Notes: a model not told the origin generated them from the letters alone. A stretch of 64,000 bases of DNA from Cinclus cinclus (GCF_963662255.1 NC_085046.1:54406570-54470569), one strand, 5' to 3'. Shown: positions 35,087 through 48,345, numbered from the stretch's first letter. Program-made: numbers and translations.

Positions 35087-37341
35087 GAGTAGATGTAGGA
35101 GTAAAGAATCAATGTTAGGAGTTGGAAATTGTTTTTAGAAGTAGGAAATAAATGGTAGAGTTAGGAAATCAATTGTAGAAGTAGGAAATAAATTGTTGTT
35201 TCTCTGACACAGTCTCAGAGTGTGGCTTTCTCGGCCTTCTCCTGTTGCCTTTTCCCTCTGCCCTCAAATGCCAATGTGGGCGGCAACTGGGAGGGGAGGG
35301 GATAGGAACATTGTAGCCACAGGGGCCCAGAGGAGCCCTGGCAGGGGCCTGTGCCCAGTGCTACAGGAAGACAAGAAGCAGCCCCCAGGCAGGCCAAGCT
35401 TGGGACCCAGCCTGGGAGTCTGGAAAGCTTCCTGCTCTCAACTGCAGGGCAGGACAGGCCATCTTCATGGGGCATGAGCTGCAGGCAGCAAGCGAGCTAA
35501 AAGGGACAGAAGGAGCCCTCAGCTGGGGTCACAGTCAGTGCTGCAGAGGAAAGCAAAGCTTCTCGGGATCCAGAGCCAATGTGGCCTGAGGGAAAGTTCC
35601 TTCTTGACCCCAGGGCTACTGATTGGCCGTGTTGAAAAGGGGCTCTGGAATGAAGGCAGCCAGTGGAAACACCGGTCGCCTTGGAGAGCCACATGCCATC
35701 CTGCCTGTTCAGCAGAGTCAGCTGCACAGGACAACCCAGGGTCTGCCAGGCCAAGTGCCAGTGGCACAATAGGTAGAGTCTGCAAGGATGCTCCAGGAAG
35801 TCCCTGATGCAAAGAGATGGAGACATGCTTCGTTGGTGTGGCTAGCTTTTAGCTGTCAGAATAAACCAAAACTCTTGTAGGGATCTTCAGAAGATCCCGC
35901 CCTTCAAAATGACAATGGCCTGCACCGAGAGAGGGGCCAGCTTCCAGTTTGATGCCGCCCTGAGCACTGAAGGGGATGAGTGGAGGGAAAGAGCCAAGAG
36001 GAAGGATGGATTTGAACAAATCCACAGGATTCCTGCCAAGCCATTGAAGCCTAAGTGCAGATGTATCCTTGGCCAAGGAAATGAGTGACTTGAGATGGCG
36101 ACAAGTCAGATGTGTACAGGCGAGAAACGCAAGCCCTCTATTTAAGGAGGGTTCCGAACAATCAAGAGAGCTTTTGTCACGTGGATCACCGAGGGTTGTG
36201 TGTCTGTCTCCAGCCAGGACCGCGGTTACCGTTCTACTCAACGACAGCAGAGATTTTCTCCCCGTTTTGGACCGTTTTTGGTTTGCCCAAAAGGCTGCTT
36301 GATGCTTCTTTTTCAGTTCTCTCTCCATCGTCAACTTGATGTTTCAATGGGATGAGGAGAGCAACAGCGGGTTGCAAGGGTCACTGAGCTAAGGACCACA
36401 CCATCGTGCCCGTCAACAGCGATCCAATGGGGCTGTGGAGAAGAAAAGAAATGGGAATTGAAAAGCAACCTGGCAAGAAGTTGATGCGGAGACTGGCAGG
36501 AGATGTCAGCATGTGCTCGCCTGTCCGAGTGGCGCAGGCGAGCAGCACTGAGAATAGAGAAGAAGGGCTGTCATGTCACGGGATTTAAAGCAGCCAAGCC
36601 ACGTGCCGGATGTTCACAGAAGCCTCCCGTGCCAAAAGTGGGAAACTAGCAGGTAATGTGCTTCTAGAGGAGAAATGCTGGGACTGAGGTGGCCAAATGA
36701 TTATAAAATCCGAGGCAAGAAAGAGGGAATGATGGCATGGCCCACGTACCCCATGTTTTCTCCTGAGGCCGTGGACTTGCAGGGGCTAAAGGCCCACTCT
36801 GGCAGATTTGGAAGGCAGTCAAGGCAGCCAGGCCAGAGCAGTGACATCAGCGTGACATCAGCGGCCCACAAACCGCATGGGTGGCAACCTCAGTGAGCAA
36901 AGCATTGTGACCTCACATCCCTCACTGCTTATGTTTGGGCACAGACAGAGCTGGGCTCAGACCGGCTCGCGCCTGGACTCCTGGCAAGCGTGCCTGCGAG
37001 GACTGGAAGCCCGCGAGGTCCTTGGGAGCTGCTGTGGGCAAGTCTGGGTTGTGATTCCCACGCCTTTGCCTGTTTCCTTAGCCATACGTGGTTGAGGAAG
37101 CCAAGCAGTGTGAGCGGTGCTTGCGGCGGCACAGGTGAGCGGTGCAGGAAAGGACTACGGGGTGGCCGTGGGCTGGGCGATGGTGTCTGGGGAGCTGTGA
37201 GTGTGTGGTGTCCTTCTTGAGGGGCCTGGGCGCTCCTTTGAGCCGCCCATCTCCCTGGGACAGCAAGTGACCTGTTTTGCAGCGTGTCACACCAGCAGGA
37301 GGGAGCAGCTGCTGTGCCCAGCTCTGCTGCAAGCCACAAGC
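35087..37341 (+). other. Spacer 11 (2,255 bp)
   Basis: Poly(A) signals 35147-35152 and 35187-35192; TATA box for copy 12 36702-36708; candidate intron 37135-37282. A at 36796 is private and is the only tracked difference from spacer 19. Confidence 0.75.
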
Positions 37342-38168
37342 ATGGCCACGGAGACAGACTGGAACTGCCCCATCTGCCGTGACGGTCCCGGTGAAAAGGC
37401 TTCTGTAACACCGTGCGTCCACCAGTTCTGCCTGGGCTGCATTGTGCGCTGGGTCAAGACCAAGCCATTGTGCCCCCTGTGCAGGCAGCCTATCAAGAGC
37501 ATCGTTTACTCTGTTCGGTCGGAGGAAGACTTTCTGGAGATAGCTCTTCCAAGCTCCTCAGACTCATGGGCTGCTGGTCACCAGGATGAGCAGGGGGCTG
37601 CGGAGCGCATGCCCAGCACCTATGTAGCTGGCTTCCCAGCTGAGCTCTGGGCTGGCATTTTCCAGGACTGCTCAGAAATCCTGGAGCCCCTGCTGCCCTG
37701 GCTGAACCAGGAGCTTTCGCAGCTGCTCAGGACCCACTGGTGGGAGGTGGCTCTGGCACAGAGTGTGGTCGTAGCCAATTTGTGCTACTATGGGCTGAGG
37801 CAGGAGGCCTTGGTCCAGGAGCTGCAAGGCCTGCTGCAGGAGCAGACGGTGGCATTTGTGCGCCGGCTCATTGACACTGCTGCTGACAGGTGCAGTGATG
37901 AGATCCTGCGGCGGATGAACCTCCTGAACTCCCATGCTCAGGAGGAAGAGGAGCAGGAGCAGGAGGAAGAGGAGGAGGGTCCCAAAGGCATCACTGCCTC
38001 CCTCCAGGGGACTCTCACCCCCATGGTGGCCTCCTCCCACAGCCCTATGGTCTCCAATGTGGAAGCAGACACTGGAACATTGGAAGCCACGCTGCGTGAG
38101 GGGCCCAGCCGCTCTCCATCCATGCCCGTCCATGCAGAGCGGGAGCAGCCCCAGGATGAGCCTGGCGA

Positions 38169-38204
<36 letters not shown>

Positions 38205-38391
38205 AGGCCCCTCTGCCCAAGGCTGCAGCCGCAGCCGTCGTGCTCCTGGCCGGGACACGGACAGCGTGCCCAAGGAGCGCCGGCGCCCCACAAAGAGGAA
38301 GGCCTCTAGACCTCAGGACTCTCCCCAGCCCCCAAAAAGGCCGTCCCGCCAGCGCAAGCCCAAGCCAAGGCCCCTTGATTGTAGGAAGTAG
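37342..38391 (+). CDS. TOPORS-like RING-finger protein, copy 12 (349 aa)
   Basis: Same protein and subtype as copy 11 (ten alanines, nt 38170-38199). The upstream region holds a private G-to-A change at 36796 (GCCCACTC), absent from the partner position 63314 before copy 20. Downstream the spacer changes character: it resembles the spacers behind copies 1-3 at several sites, so a junction between array subtypes lies in or just after this copy. Confidence 0.88.
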
Positions 38392-40646
38392 GAGTAGATG
38401 TAGGAGTAAAGAATCAATGTTAGGAGTTGGAAATTGTTTTTAGAAGTAGGAAATAAATGGTAGAGTTAGGAAATCAATTGTAGAAGTAGGAAATAAATTG
38501 TTGTTTCTCTGACACAGTCTCAGAGTGTGGCTTTCTCGGCCTTCTCCTGTTGCCTTTTCCCTCTGCCCTCAAATGCCAATGTGGGCGGCAACTGGGAGGG
38601 GAGGGGATAGGAACATTGTAGCCACAGGGGCCCAGAGGAGCCCTGGCAGGGGCCTGTGCCCAGTGCTACAGGAAGACAAGAAGCAGCCCCCAGGCAGGCC
38701 AAGCTTGGGACCCAGCCTGGGAGTCTGGAAAGCTTCCTGCTCTCAACTGCAGGGCAGGACAGGCCATCTTCATGGGGCATGAGCTGCAGGCAGCAAGCGA
38801 GCTAAAAGGGACAGAAGGAGCCCTCAGCTGGGGTCACAGTCAGTGCTGCAGAGGAAAGCAAAGCTTCTCGGGATCCAGAGCCAATGTGGCCTGAGGGAAA
38901 GTTCCTTCTTGACCCCAGGGCTACTGATTGGCCGTGTTGAAAAGGGGCTCTGGAATGAAGGCAGCCAGTGGAAACACCGGTCGCCTTGGAGAACCACATG
39001 CCATCCTGCCTGTTCAGCAGAGTCAGCTGCACAGGACAACCCAGGGTCTGCCAGGCCAAGTGCCAGTGGCACAATAGGTAGAGTCTGCAAGGATGCTCCA
39101 GGAAGTCCCTGATGCAAAGAGATGGAGAGATGCTTCGTTGGTGTGGCTAGCTTTTAGCTGTCAGAATAAACCAAAACTCTTGTAGGGATCTTCAGAAGAT
39201 CCCGCCCTTCAAAATGACAATGGCCTGCACCGAGAGAGGGGCCAGCTTCCAGTTTGATGCCGCCCTGAGCACTGAAGGGGATGAGTGGAGGGAAAGAGCC
39301 AAGAGGAAGGATGGATTTGAACAAATCCACAGGATTCCTGCCAAGCCATTGAAGCCTAAGTGCAGATGTATCCTTGGCCAAGGAAATGAGTGACTTGAGA
39401 TGGCAACAAGTCAGATGTGTACAGGCAAGAAACGCAAGGCCTCTATTTAAGGAGGGTTCCGAACAATCAAGAGAGCTTTTGTCACGTGGATCACCGAGGG
39501 TTGTGTGTCTGTCTCCAGCCAGGACCGCGGTTACCGTTCTACTCAACGACAGCAGAGATTTTCTCCCCGTTTTGGACCGTTTTTGGTTTGCCCAAAAGGG
39601 TGCTTGATGCTTCTTTTTCAGTTCTCTCTCCATCGTCAACTTGATGTTTCAATGGGATGAGGAGAGCAACAGCGGGTTGCAAGGGTCACTGAGCTAAGGA
39701 CCACACCATCGTGCCCGTCAACAGCGATCCAATGGGGCTGTGGAGAAGAAAAGAAATGGGAATTGAAAAGCAACCTGGCAAGAAGTTGATGCGGAGACTG
39801 GCAGGAGATGTCAGCATGTGCTCGCCTGTCCGAGTGGCGCAGGCGAGCAGCACTGAGAATAGAGAAGAAGGGCTGTCATGTCACGGGATTTAAAGCAGCC
39901 AAGCCACGTGCCGGATGTACACAGAAGCCTCCCGTGCCAAAAGTGGGAAACTAGCAGGTAATGTGCTTCTAGAGGAGAAATGCTGGGACTGAGGTGGCCA
40001 AATGATTATAAAATCCGAGGCAAGAAAGAGGGAATGATGGCATGGCCCACGTACCCCATGTTTTCTCCTGAGGCCGTGGACTTGCAGGGGCTAAAGGCCC
40101 GCTCTGGCAGATTTGGAAGGCAGTCAAGGCAGCCAGGCGAGAGCAGTGACATCAGCGTGACATCAGCAGCCCACAAACCGCATGGGTGGCAACCTCAGTG
40201 AGCAAAGCATTGTGACCTCACATCCCTCACTGCTTATGTTTGGGCACAGACAGAGCTGGGCTCAGACCGGCTCGCGCCTGCACTCCTGGCAAGCGTGCCT
40301 GCGAGGACTGGAAGCCCGCGAGGTCCTTGGGAGCTGCTGTGGGCAAGTCTGGGTTGTGATTCCCACGCCTTTGCCTGTTTCCTTAGCCATACGTGGTTGA
40401 GGAAGCCAAGCAGTGTGAGCGGTGCTTGCGGCGGCACAGGTGAGCGGTGCAGGAAAGGACTACGGGGTGGCCGTGGGCTGGGCGATGGTGTCTGGGGAGC
40501 TGTGAGTGTGTGGTGTCCTTCTTGAGGGGCCTGGGCGCTCCTTTGAGCCGCCCATCTCCCTGGGACAGCAAGTGACCTGTTTTGCAGCGTGTCACACCAG
40601 CAGGAGGGAGCAGCTGCTGTGCCCAGCTCTGCTGCAAGCCACAAGC
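38392..40646 (+). other. Spacer 12 (2,255 bp), recombinant type
   Basis: Poly(A) signals 38452-38457 and 38492-38497; TATA box for copy 13 40007-40013; candidate intron 40440-40587. It mixes subtypes: AAAGCTTCT and CTGCCAGG as in late spacers, but GAGAACCAC, GGAGAGATG, GGCAACAAG and GGCGAGAGC as in spacers 1-2. Private: GGCAAGAAACG near 39424, CATCAGCAGCC near 40162, CTGCACTCC near 40279. Confidence 0.75.
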
Positions 40647-41479
40647 ATGGCCACGGAGACAGACTGGAACTGCCCCATCTGCCGTGACGGTCCCGGTGAA
40701 AAGGCTTCTGTAACACCGTGCGTCCACCAGTTCTGCCTGGGCTGCATTGTGCGCTGGGTCAAGACCAAGCCATTGTGCCCCCTGTGCAGGCAGCCTATCA
40801 AGAGCATCGTTTACTCTGTTCGGTCGGAGGAAGACTTTCTGGAGATAGCTCTCCCAAGCTCCTCAGACTCATGGGCTGCTGGTCACCAGGATGAGCAGGG
40901 GGCTGCGGAGCGCATGCCCAGCACCTATGTAGCTGGCTTCCCAGCTGAGCTCTGGGCTGGCATTTTCCAGGACTGCTCAGAAATCCTGGAGCCCCTGCTG
41001 CCCTGGCTGAACCAGGAGCTTTCGCAGCTGCTCAGGACCCACTGGTGGGAGGTGGCTCTGGCACAGAGTGTGGTCGTAGCCAATTTGTGCTACTATGGGC
41101 TGAGGCAGGAGGCCTTGGTCCAGGAGCTGCAAGGCCTGCTGCAGGAGCAGACGGTGGCATTTGTGCGCCGGCTCATTGACACTGCTGCTGACAGGTGCAG
41201 TGATGAGATCCTGCGGTGGATGAACCTCCTGAACTCCCATGCTCAGGAGGAAGAGGAGCAGGAGCAGGAGCAGGAGGAAGAGGAGGAGGGTCCCAAAGGC
41301 ATCACTGCCTCCCTCCAGGGGACTCTCACCCCCATGGTGGCCTCCTCCCACAGCCCTATGGTCTCCAATGTGGAAGCAGACACTGGAACATTGGAAGCCA
41401 CGCTGCGTGAGGGGCCCAGCCGCTCTCCATCCATGCCCGTCCATGCAGAGCGGGAGCAGCCCCATGACGAGCCGGGCGA

Positions 41480-41513
<34 letters not shown>

Positions 41514-41711
41514 GCAGCAGGAGAAGGCCCCTCTGCCCAAGGCTGCAGCCGCAGCCGTCGTGCTCCTGGCCGGGACACGGACAGCGTGCCCAAGGAGCGC
41601 CGGCGCCCCACAAAGAGGAAGGCCTCTAGACCTCAGGACTCTCCCCAGCCCCCAAAAAGGCCGTCCCGCCAGCGCAAGCCCAAGCCAAGGCCCCTTGATT
41701 GTAGGAAGTAG
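40647..41711 (+). CDS. TOPORS-like RING-finger protein, copy 13 (354 aa, mosaic)
   Basis: Second mosaic type and unique in the window. It has R191W and Q271H with R267 retained between them, then thirteen alanines with the GCC interruption seen in copy 8 (nt 41481-41519), then copy 1 residues EG and R299. It has the long acidic tract. The alternation needs at least two exchanges, or one conversion tract of a few dozen bases around codon 267. The preceding spacer has private changes (CAGCAGCC near 40167, CTGCACTCC near 40281). Confidence 0.87.
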
Positions 41712-43966
41712 GAGTAGATGTAGGAGTAAAGAATCAATGTTAGGAGTTGGAAATTGTTTTTAGAAGTAGGAAATAAATGGTAGAGTTAGGAAATCAATTG
41801 TAGAAGTAGGAAATAAATTGTTGTTTCTCTGACACAGTCTCAGAGTGTGGCTTTCTCGGCCTTCTCCTGTTGCCTTTTCCCTCTGCCCTCAAATGCCAAT
41901 GTGGGCGGCAACTGGGAGGGGAGGGGATAGGAACATTGTAGCCACAGGGGCCCAGAGGAGCCCTGGCAGGGGCCTGTGCCCAGTGCTACAGGAAGACAAG
42001 AAGCAGCCCCCAGGCAGGCCAAGCTTGGGACCCAGCCTGGGAGTCTGGAAAGCTTCCTGCTCTCAACTGCAGGGCAGGACAGGCCATCTTCATGGGGCAT
42101 GAGCTGCAGGCAGCAAGCGAGCTAAAAGGGACAGAAGGAGCCCTCAGCTGGGGTCACAGTCAGTGCTGCAGAGGAAAGCAAAGCTTCTCGGGATCCAGAG
42201 CCAATGTGGCCTGAGGGAAAGTTCCTTCTTGACCCCAGGGCTACTGATTGGCCGTGTTGAAAAGGGGCTCTGGAATGAAGGCAGCCAGTGGAAACACCGG
42301 TCGCCTTGGAGAGCCACATGCCATCCTGCCTGTTCAGCAGAGTCAGCTGCACAGGACAACCCAGGGTCTGCCAGGCCAAGTGCCAGTGGCACAATAGGTA
42401 GAGTCTGCAAGGATGCTCCAGGAAGTCCCTGATGCAAAGAGATGGAGACATGCTTCGTTGGTGTGGCTAGCTTTTAGCTGTCAGAATAAACCAAAACTCT
42501 TGTAGGGATCTTCAGAAGATCCCGCCCTTCAAAATGACAATGGCCTGCACCGAGAGAGGGGCCAGCTTCCAGTTTGATGCCGCCCTGAGCACTGAAGGGG
42601 ATGAGTGGAGGGAAAGAGCCAAGAGGAAGGATGGATTTGAACAAATCCACAGGATTCCTGCCAAGCCATTGAAGCCTAAGTGCAGATGTATCCTTGGCCA
42701 AGGAAATGAGTGACTTGAGATGGCGACAAGTCAGATGTGTACAGGCGAGAAACGCAAGCCCTCTATTTAAGGAGGGTTCCGAACAATCAAGAGAGCTTTT
42801 GTCACGTGGATCACCGAGGGTTGTGTGTCTGTCTCCAGCCAGGACCGCGGTTACCGTTCTACTCAACGACAGCAGAGATTTTCTCCCCGTTTTGGACCGT
42901 TTTTGGTTTGCCCAAAAGGGTGCTTGATGCTTCTTTTTCAGTTCTCTCTCCATCGTCAACTTGATGTTTCAATGGGATGAGGAGAGCAACAGCGGGTTGC
43001 AAGGGTCACTGAGCTAAGGACCACACCATCGTGCCCGTCAACAGCGATCCAATGGGGCTGTGGTGAAGAAAAGAAATGGGAATTGAAAAGCAACCTGGCA
43101 AGAAGTTGATGCGGAGACTGGCAGGAGATGTCAGCATGTGCTCGCCTGTCCGAGTGGCGCAGGCGAGCAGCACTGAGAATAGAGAAGAAGGGCTGTCATG
43201 TCACGGGATTTAAAGCAGCCAAGCCACGTGCCGGATGTTCACAGAAGCCTCCCGTGCCAAAAGTGGGAAACTAGCAGGTAATGTGCTTCTAGAGGAGAAA
43301 TGCTGGGACTGAGGTGGCCAAATGATTATAAAATCCGAGGCAAGAAAGAGGGAATGATGGCATGGCCCACGTACCCCATGTTTTCTCCTGAGGCCGTGGA
43401 CTTGCAGGGGCTAAAGGCCCGCTCTGGCAGATTTGGAAGGCAGTCAAGGCAGCCAGGCCAGAGCAGTGACATCAGCGTGACATCAGCGGCCCACAAACCG
43501 CATGGGTGGCAACCTCAGTGAGCAAAGCATTGTGACCTCACATCCCTCACTGCTTATGTTTGGGCACAGACAGAGCTGGGCTCAGACCGGCTCGCGCCTG
43601 GACTCCTGGCAAGCGTGCCTGCGAGGACTGGAAGCCCGCGAGGTCCTTGGGAGCTGCTGTGGGCAAGTCTGGGTTGTGATTCCCACGCCTTTGCCTGTTT
43701 CCTTAGCCATACGTGGTTGAGGAAGCCAAGCAGTGTGAGCGGTGCTTGCGGCGGCACAGGTGAGCGGTGCAGGAAAGGACTACGGGGTGGCCGTGGGCTG
43801 GGCGATGGTGTCTGGGGAGCTGTGAGTGTGTGGTGTCCTTCTTGAGGGGCCTGGGCGCTCCTTTGAGCCGCCCATCTCCCTGGGACAGCAAGTGACCTGT
43901 TTTGCAGCGTGTCACACCAGCAGGAGGGAGCAGCTGCTGTGCCCAGCTCTGCTGCAAGCCACAAGC
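41712..43966 (+). other. Spacer 13 (2,255 bp)
   Basis: Poly(A) signals 41772-41777 and 41812-41817; TATA box for copy 14 43327-43333; candidate intron 43760-43907. Private T at 43064. Partner of spacer 5, with at least three differences. Confidence 0.75.
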
Positions 43967-44799
43967 ATGGCCACGGAGACAGACTGGAACTGCCCCATCT
44001 GCCGTGACGGTCCCGGTGAAAAGGCTTCTGTAACACCGTGCGTCCACCAGTTCTGCCTGGGCTGCATTGTGCGCTGGGTCAAGACCAAGCCATTGTGCCC
44101 CCTGTGCAGGCAGCCTATCAAGAGCATCGTTTACTCTGTTCGGTCGGAGGAAGACTTTCTGGAGATAGCTCTTCCAAGCTCCTCAGACTCATGGGCTGCT
44201 GGTCACCAGGATGAGCAGGGGGCTGCGGAGCGCATGCCCAGCACCTATGTAGCTGGCTTCCCAGCTGAGCTCTGGGCTGGCATTTTCCAGGACTGCTCAG
44301 AAATCCTGGAGCCCCTGCTGCCCTGGCTGAACCAGGAGCTTTCGCAGCTGCTCAGGACCCACTGGTGGGAGGTGGCTCTGGCACAGAGTGTGGTCGTAGC
44401 CAATTTGTGCTACTATGGGCTGAGGCAGGAGGCCTTGGTCCAGGAGCTGCAAGGCCTGCTGCAGGAGCAGACGGTGGCATTTGTGCGCCGGCTCATTGAC
44501 ACTGCTGCTGACAGGTGCAGTGATGAGATCCTGCGGCGGATGAACCTCCTGAACTCCCATGCTCAGGAGGAAGAGGAGCAGGAGCAGGAGCAGGAGGAAG
44601 AGGAGGAGGGTCCCAAAGGCATCACTGCCTCCCTCCAGGGGACTCTCACCCCCATGGTGGCCTCCTCCCACAGCCCTATGGTCTCCAATGTGGAAGCAGA
44701 CACTGGAACATTGGAAGCCACGCTGCGTGAGGGGCCTAGCCGCTCTCCATCCATGCCCGTCCATGCAGAGCGGGAGCAGCCCCAGGACGAGCCTGGCGA

Positions 44800-44853
<54 letters not shown>

Positions 44854-45040
44854 AGGCCCCTCTGCCCAAGGCTGCAGCCGCAGCCGTCGTGCTCCTGGCC
44901 GGGACACGGACAGCGTGCCCAAGGAGCGCCGGCGCCCCACAAAGAGGAAGGCCTCTAGACCTCAGGACTCTCCCCAGCCCCCAAAAAGGCCGTCCCGCCA
45001 GCGCAAGCCCAAGCCAAGGCCCCTTGATTGTAGGAAGTAG
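43967..45040 (+). CDS. TOPORS-like RING-finger protein, copy 14 (357 aa, longest)
   Basis: Longest copy: sixteen uninterrupted alanines (nt 44801-44848) and the long acidic tract. All other residues are as in copy 1, with the silent CCT for Pro255 shared only with copy 6. It is the longest pure CAG run of the array, and its unit is the longest (3,329 bp). The upstream spacer has a private A-to-T at 43064 (GGTGAAGAA). Start context and RING are unchanged. Confidence 0.88.
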
Positions 45041-47295
45041 GAGTAGATGTAGGAGTAAAGAATCAATGTTAGGAGTTGGAAATTGTTTTTAGAAGTAGGA
45101 AATAAATGGTAGAGTTAGGAAATCAATTGTAGAAGTAGGAAATAAATTGTTGTTTCTCTGACACAGTCTCAGAGTGTGGCTTTCTCGGCCTTCTCCTGTT
45201 GCCTTTTCCCTCTGCCCTCAAATGCCAATGTGGGCGGCAACTGGGAGGGGAGGGGATAGGAACATTGTAGCCACAGGGGCCCAGAGGAGCCCTGGCAGGG
45301 GCCTGTGCCCAGTGCTACAGGAAGACAAGAAGCAGCCCCCAGGCAGGCCAAGCTTGGGACCCAGCCTGGGAGTCTGGAAAGCTTCCTGCTCTCAACTGCA
45401 GGGCAGGACAGGCCATCTTCATGGGGCATGAGCTGCAGGCAGCAAGCGAGCTAAAAGGGACAGAAGGAGCCCTCAGCTGGGGTCACAGTCAGTGCTGCAG
45501 AGGAAAGCAAAGCTTCTCGGGATCCAGAGCCAATGTGGCCTGAGGGAAAGTTCCTTCTTGACCCCAGGGCTACTGATTGGCCGTGTTGAAAAGGGGCTCT
45601 GGAATGAAGGCAGCCAGTGGAAACACCGGTCGCCTTGGAGAGCCACATGCCATCCTGCCTGTTCAGCAGAGTCAGCTGCACAGGACAACCCAGGGTCTGC
45701 CAGGCCAAGTGCCAGTGGCACAATAGGTAGAGTCTGCAAGGATGCTCCAGGAAGTCCCTGATGCAAAGAGATGGAGACATGCTTCGTTGGTGTGGCTAGC
45801 TTTTAGCTGTCAGAATAAACCAAAACTCTTGTAGGGATCTTCAGAAGATCCCGCCCTTCAAAATGACAATGGCCTGCACCGAGAGAGGGGCCAGCTTCCA
45901 GTTTGATGCCGCCCTGAGCACTGAAGGGGATGAGTGGAGGGAAAGAGCCAAGAGGAAGGATGGATTTGAACAAATCCACAGGATTCCTGCCAAGCCATTG
46001 AAGCCTAAGTGCAGATGTATCCTTGGCCAAGGAAATGAGTGACTTGAGATGGCGACAAGTCAGATGTGTACAGGCGAGAAACGCAAGCCCTCTATTTAAG
46101 GAGGGTTCCGAACAATCAAGAGAGCTTTTGTCACGTGGATCACCGAGGGTTGTGTGTCTGTCTCCAGCCAGGACCGCGGTTACCGTTCTACTCAACGACA
46201 GCAGAGATTTTCTCCCCGTTTTGGACCGTTTTTGGTTTGCCCAAAAGGGTGCTTGATGCTTCTTTTTCAGTTCTCTCTCCATCGTCAACTTGATGTTTCA
46301 ATGGGATGAGGAGAGCAACAGCGGGTTGCAAGGGTCACTGAGCTAAGGACCACACCATCGTGCCCGTCAACAGCGATCCAATGGGGCTGTGGAGAAGAAA
46401 AGAAATGGGAATTGAAAAGCAACCTGGCAAGAAGTTGATGCGGAGACTGGCAGGAGATGTCAGCATGTGCTCGCCTGTCCGAGTGGCGCAGGCGAGCAGC
46501 ACTGAGAATAGAGAAGAAGGGCTGTCATGTCACGGGATTTAAAGCAGCCAAGCCACGTGCCGGATGTTCACAGAAGCCTCCCGTGCCAAAAGTGGGAAAC
46601 TAGCAGGTAATGTGCTTCTAGAGGAGAAATGCTGGGACTGAGGTGGCCAAATGATTATAAAATCCGAGGCAAGAAAGAGGGAATGATGGCATGGCCCACG
46701 TACCCCATGTTTTCTCCTGAGGCCGTGGACTTGCAGGGGCTAAAGGCCCGCTCTGGCAGATTTGGAAGGCAGTCAAGGCAGCCAGGCCAGAGCAGTGACA
46801 TCAGCGTGACATCAGCGGCCCACAAACCGCATGGGTGGCAACCTCAGTGAGCAAAGCATTGTGACCTCACATCCCTCACTGCTTATGTTTGGGCACAGAC
46901 AGAGCTGGGCTCAGACCGGCTCGCGCCTGGACTCCTGGCAAGCGTGCCTGCGAGGACTGGAAGCCCGCGAGGTCCTTGGGAGCTGCTGTGGGCAAGTCTG
47001 GGTTGTGATTCCCACGCCTTTGCCTGTTTCCTTAGCCATACGTGGTTGAGGAAGCCAAGCAGTGTGAGCGGTGCTTGCGGCGGCACAGGTGAGCGGTGCA
47101 GGAAAGGACTACGGGGTGGCCGTGGGCTGGGCGATGGTGTCTGGGGAGCTGTGAGTGTGTGGTGTCCTTCTTGAGGGGCCTGGGCGCTCCTTTGAGCCGC
47201 CCATCTCCCTGGGACAGCAAGTGACCTGTTTTGCAGCGTGTCACACCAGCAGGAGGGAGCAGCTGCTGTGCCCAGCTCTGCTGCAAGCCACAAGC
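45041..47295 (+). other. Spacer 14 (2,255 bp)
   Basis: Poly(A) signals 45101-45106 and 45141-45146; TATA box for copy 15 46656-46662; candidate intron 47089-47236. G at 46249 is the last tracked difference before the apparently identical part of the higher-order repeat begins. Confidence 0.75.
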
Positions 47296-48122
47296 ATGGC
47301 CACGGAGACAGACTGGAACTGCCCCATCTGCCGTGACGGTCCCGGTGAAAAGGCTTCTGTAACACCGTGCGTCCACCAGTTCTGCCTGGGCTGCATTGTG
47401 CGCTGGGTCAAGACCAAGCCATTGTGCCCCCTGTGCAGGCAGCCTATCAAGAGCATCGTTTACTCTGTTCGGTCGGAGGAAGACTTTCTGGAGATAGCTC
47501 TTCCAAGCTCCTCAGACTCATGGGCTGCTGGTCACCAGGATGAGCAGGGGGCTGCGGAGCGCATGCCCAGCACCTATGTAGCTGGCTTCCCAGCTGAGCT
47601 CTGGGCTGGCATTTTCCAGGACTGCTCAGAAATCCTGGAGCCCCTGCTGCCCTGGCTGAACCAGGAGCTTTCGCAGCTGCTCAGGACCCACTGGTGGGAG
47701 GTGGCTCTGGCACAGAGTGTGGTCGTAGCCAATTTGTGCTACTATGGGCTGAGGCAGGAGGCCTTGGTCCAGGAGCTGCAAGGCCTGCTGCAGGAGCAGA
47801 CGGTGGCATTTGTGCGCCGGCTCATTGACACTGCTGCTGACAGGTGCAGTGATGAGATCCTGCGGCGGATGAACCTCCTGAACTCCCATGCTCAGGAGGA
47901 AGAGGAGCAGGAGCAGGAGGAAGAGGAGGAGGGTCCCAAAGGCATCACTGCCTCCCTCCAGGGGACTCTCACCCCCATGGTGGCCTCCTCCCACAGCCCT
48001 ATGGTCTCCAATGTGGAAGCAGACACTGGAACATTGGAAGCCACGCTGCGTGAGGGGCCCAGCCGCTCTCCATCCATGCCCGTCCATGCAGAGCGGGAGC
48101 AGCCCCAGGATGAGCCTGGCGA

Positions 48123-48158
<36 letters not shown>

Positions 48159-48345
48159 AGGCCCCTCTGCCCAAGGCTGCAGCCGCAGCCGTCGTGCTCC
48201 TGGCCGGGACACGGACAGCGTGCCCAAGGAGCGCCGGCGCCCCACAAAGAGGAAGGCCTCTAGACCTCAGGACTCTCCCCAGCCCCCAAAAAGGCCGTCC
48301 CGCCAGCGCAAGCCCAAGCCAAGGCCCCTTGATTGTAGGAAGTAG
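47296..48345 (+). CDS. TOPORS-like RING-finger protein, copy 15 (349 aa)
   Basis: Partner of copy 7 at 26,518 bp, and the protein is identical to it and to copy 1 (ten alanines, nt 48124-48153, short acidic tract). The rare ACAGTGGG variant in the spacer behind it (near 49627) confirms the pairing with copy 7. It marks the first full gene in the downstream half of the higher-order repeat where no difference from the upstream half was noticed. Confidence 0.88.

Larger units (their letters stand above)
19732..37482 (+). repeat. Higher-order repeat, upstream half
   Basis: Segment covering the end of spacer 6 through the start of copy 12. Shifted by 26,518 bp (eight units) it matches 46250-64000 at every variant site I tracked: alanine counts 10-13-11-13-10 in copies 7-11, tail types, splice-acceptor state and rare spacer SNPs. 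Differences seen are at 36796 (A here, G downstream) and, just outside the left edge, at 19731 (C here, G at 46249). I compared variant sites by eye, not every base. Confidence 0.85.
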
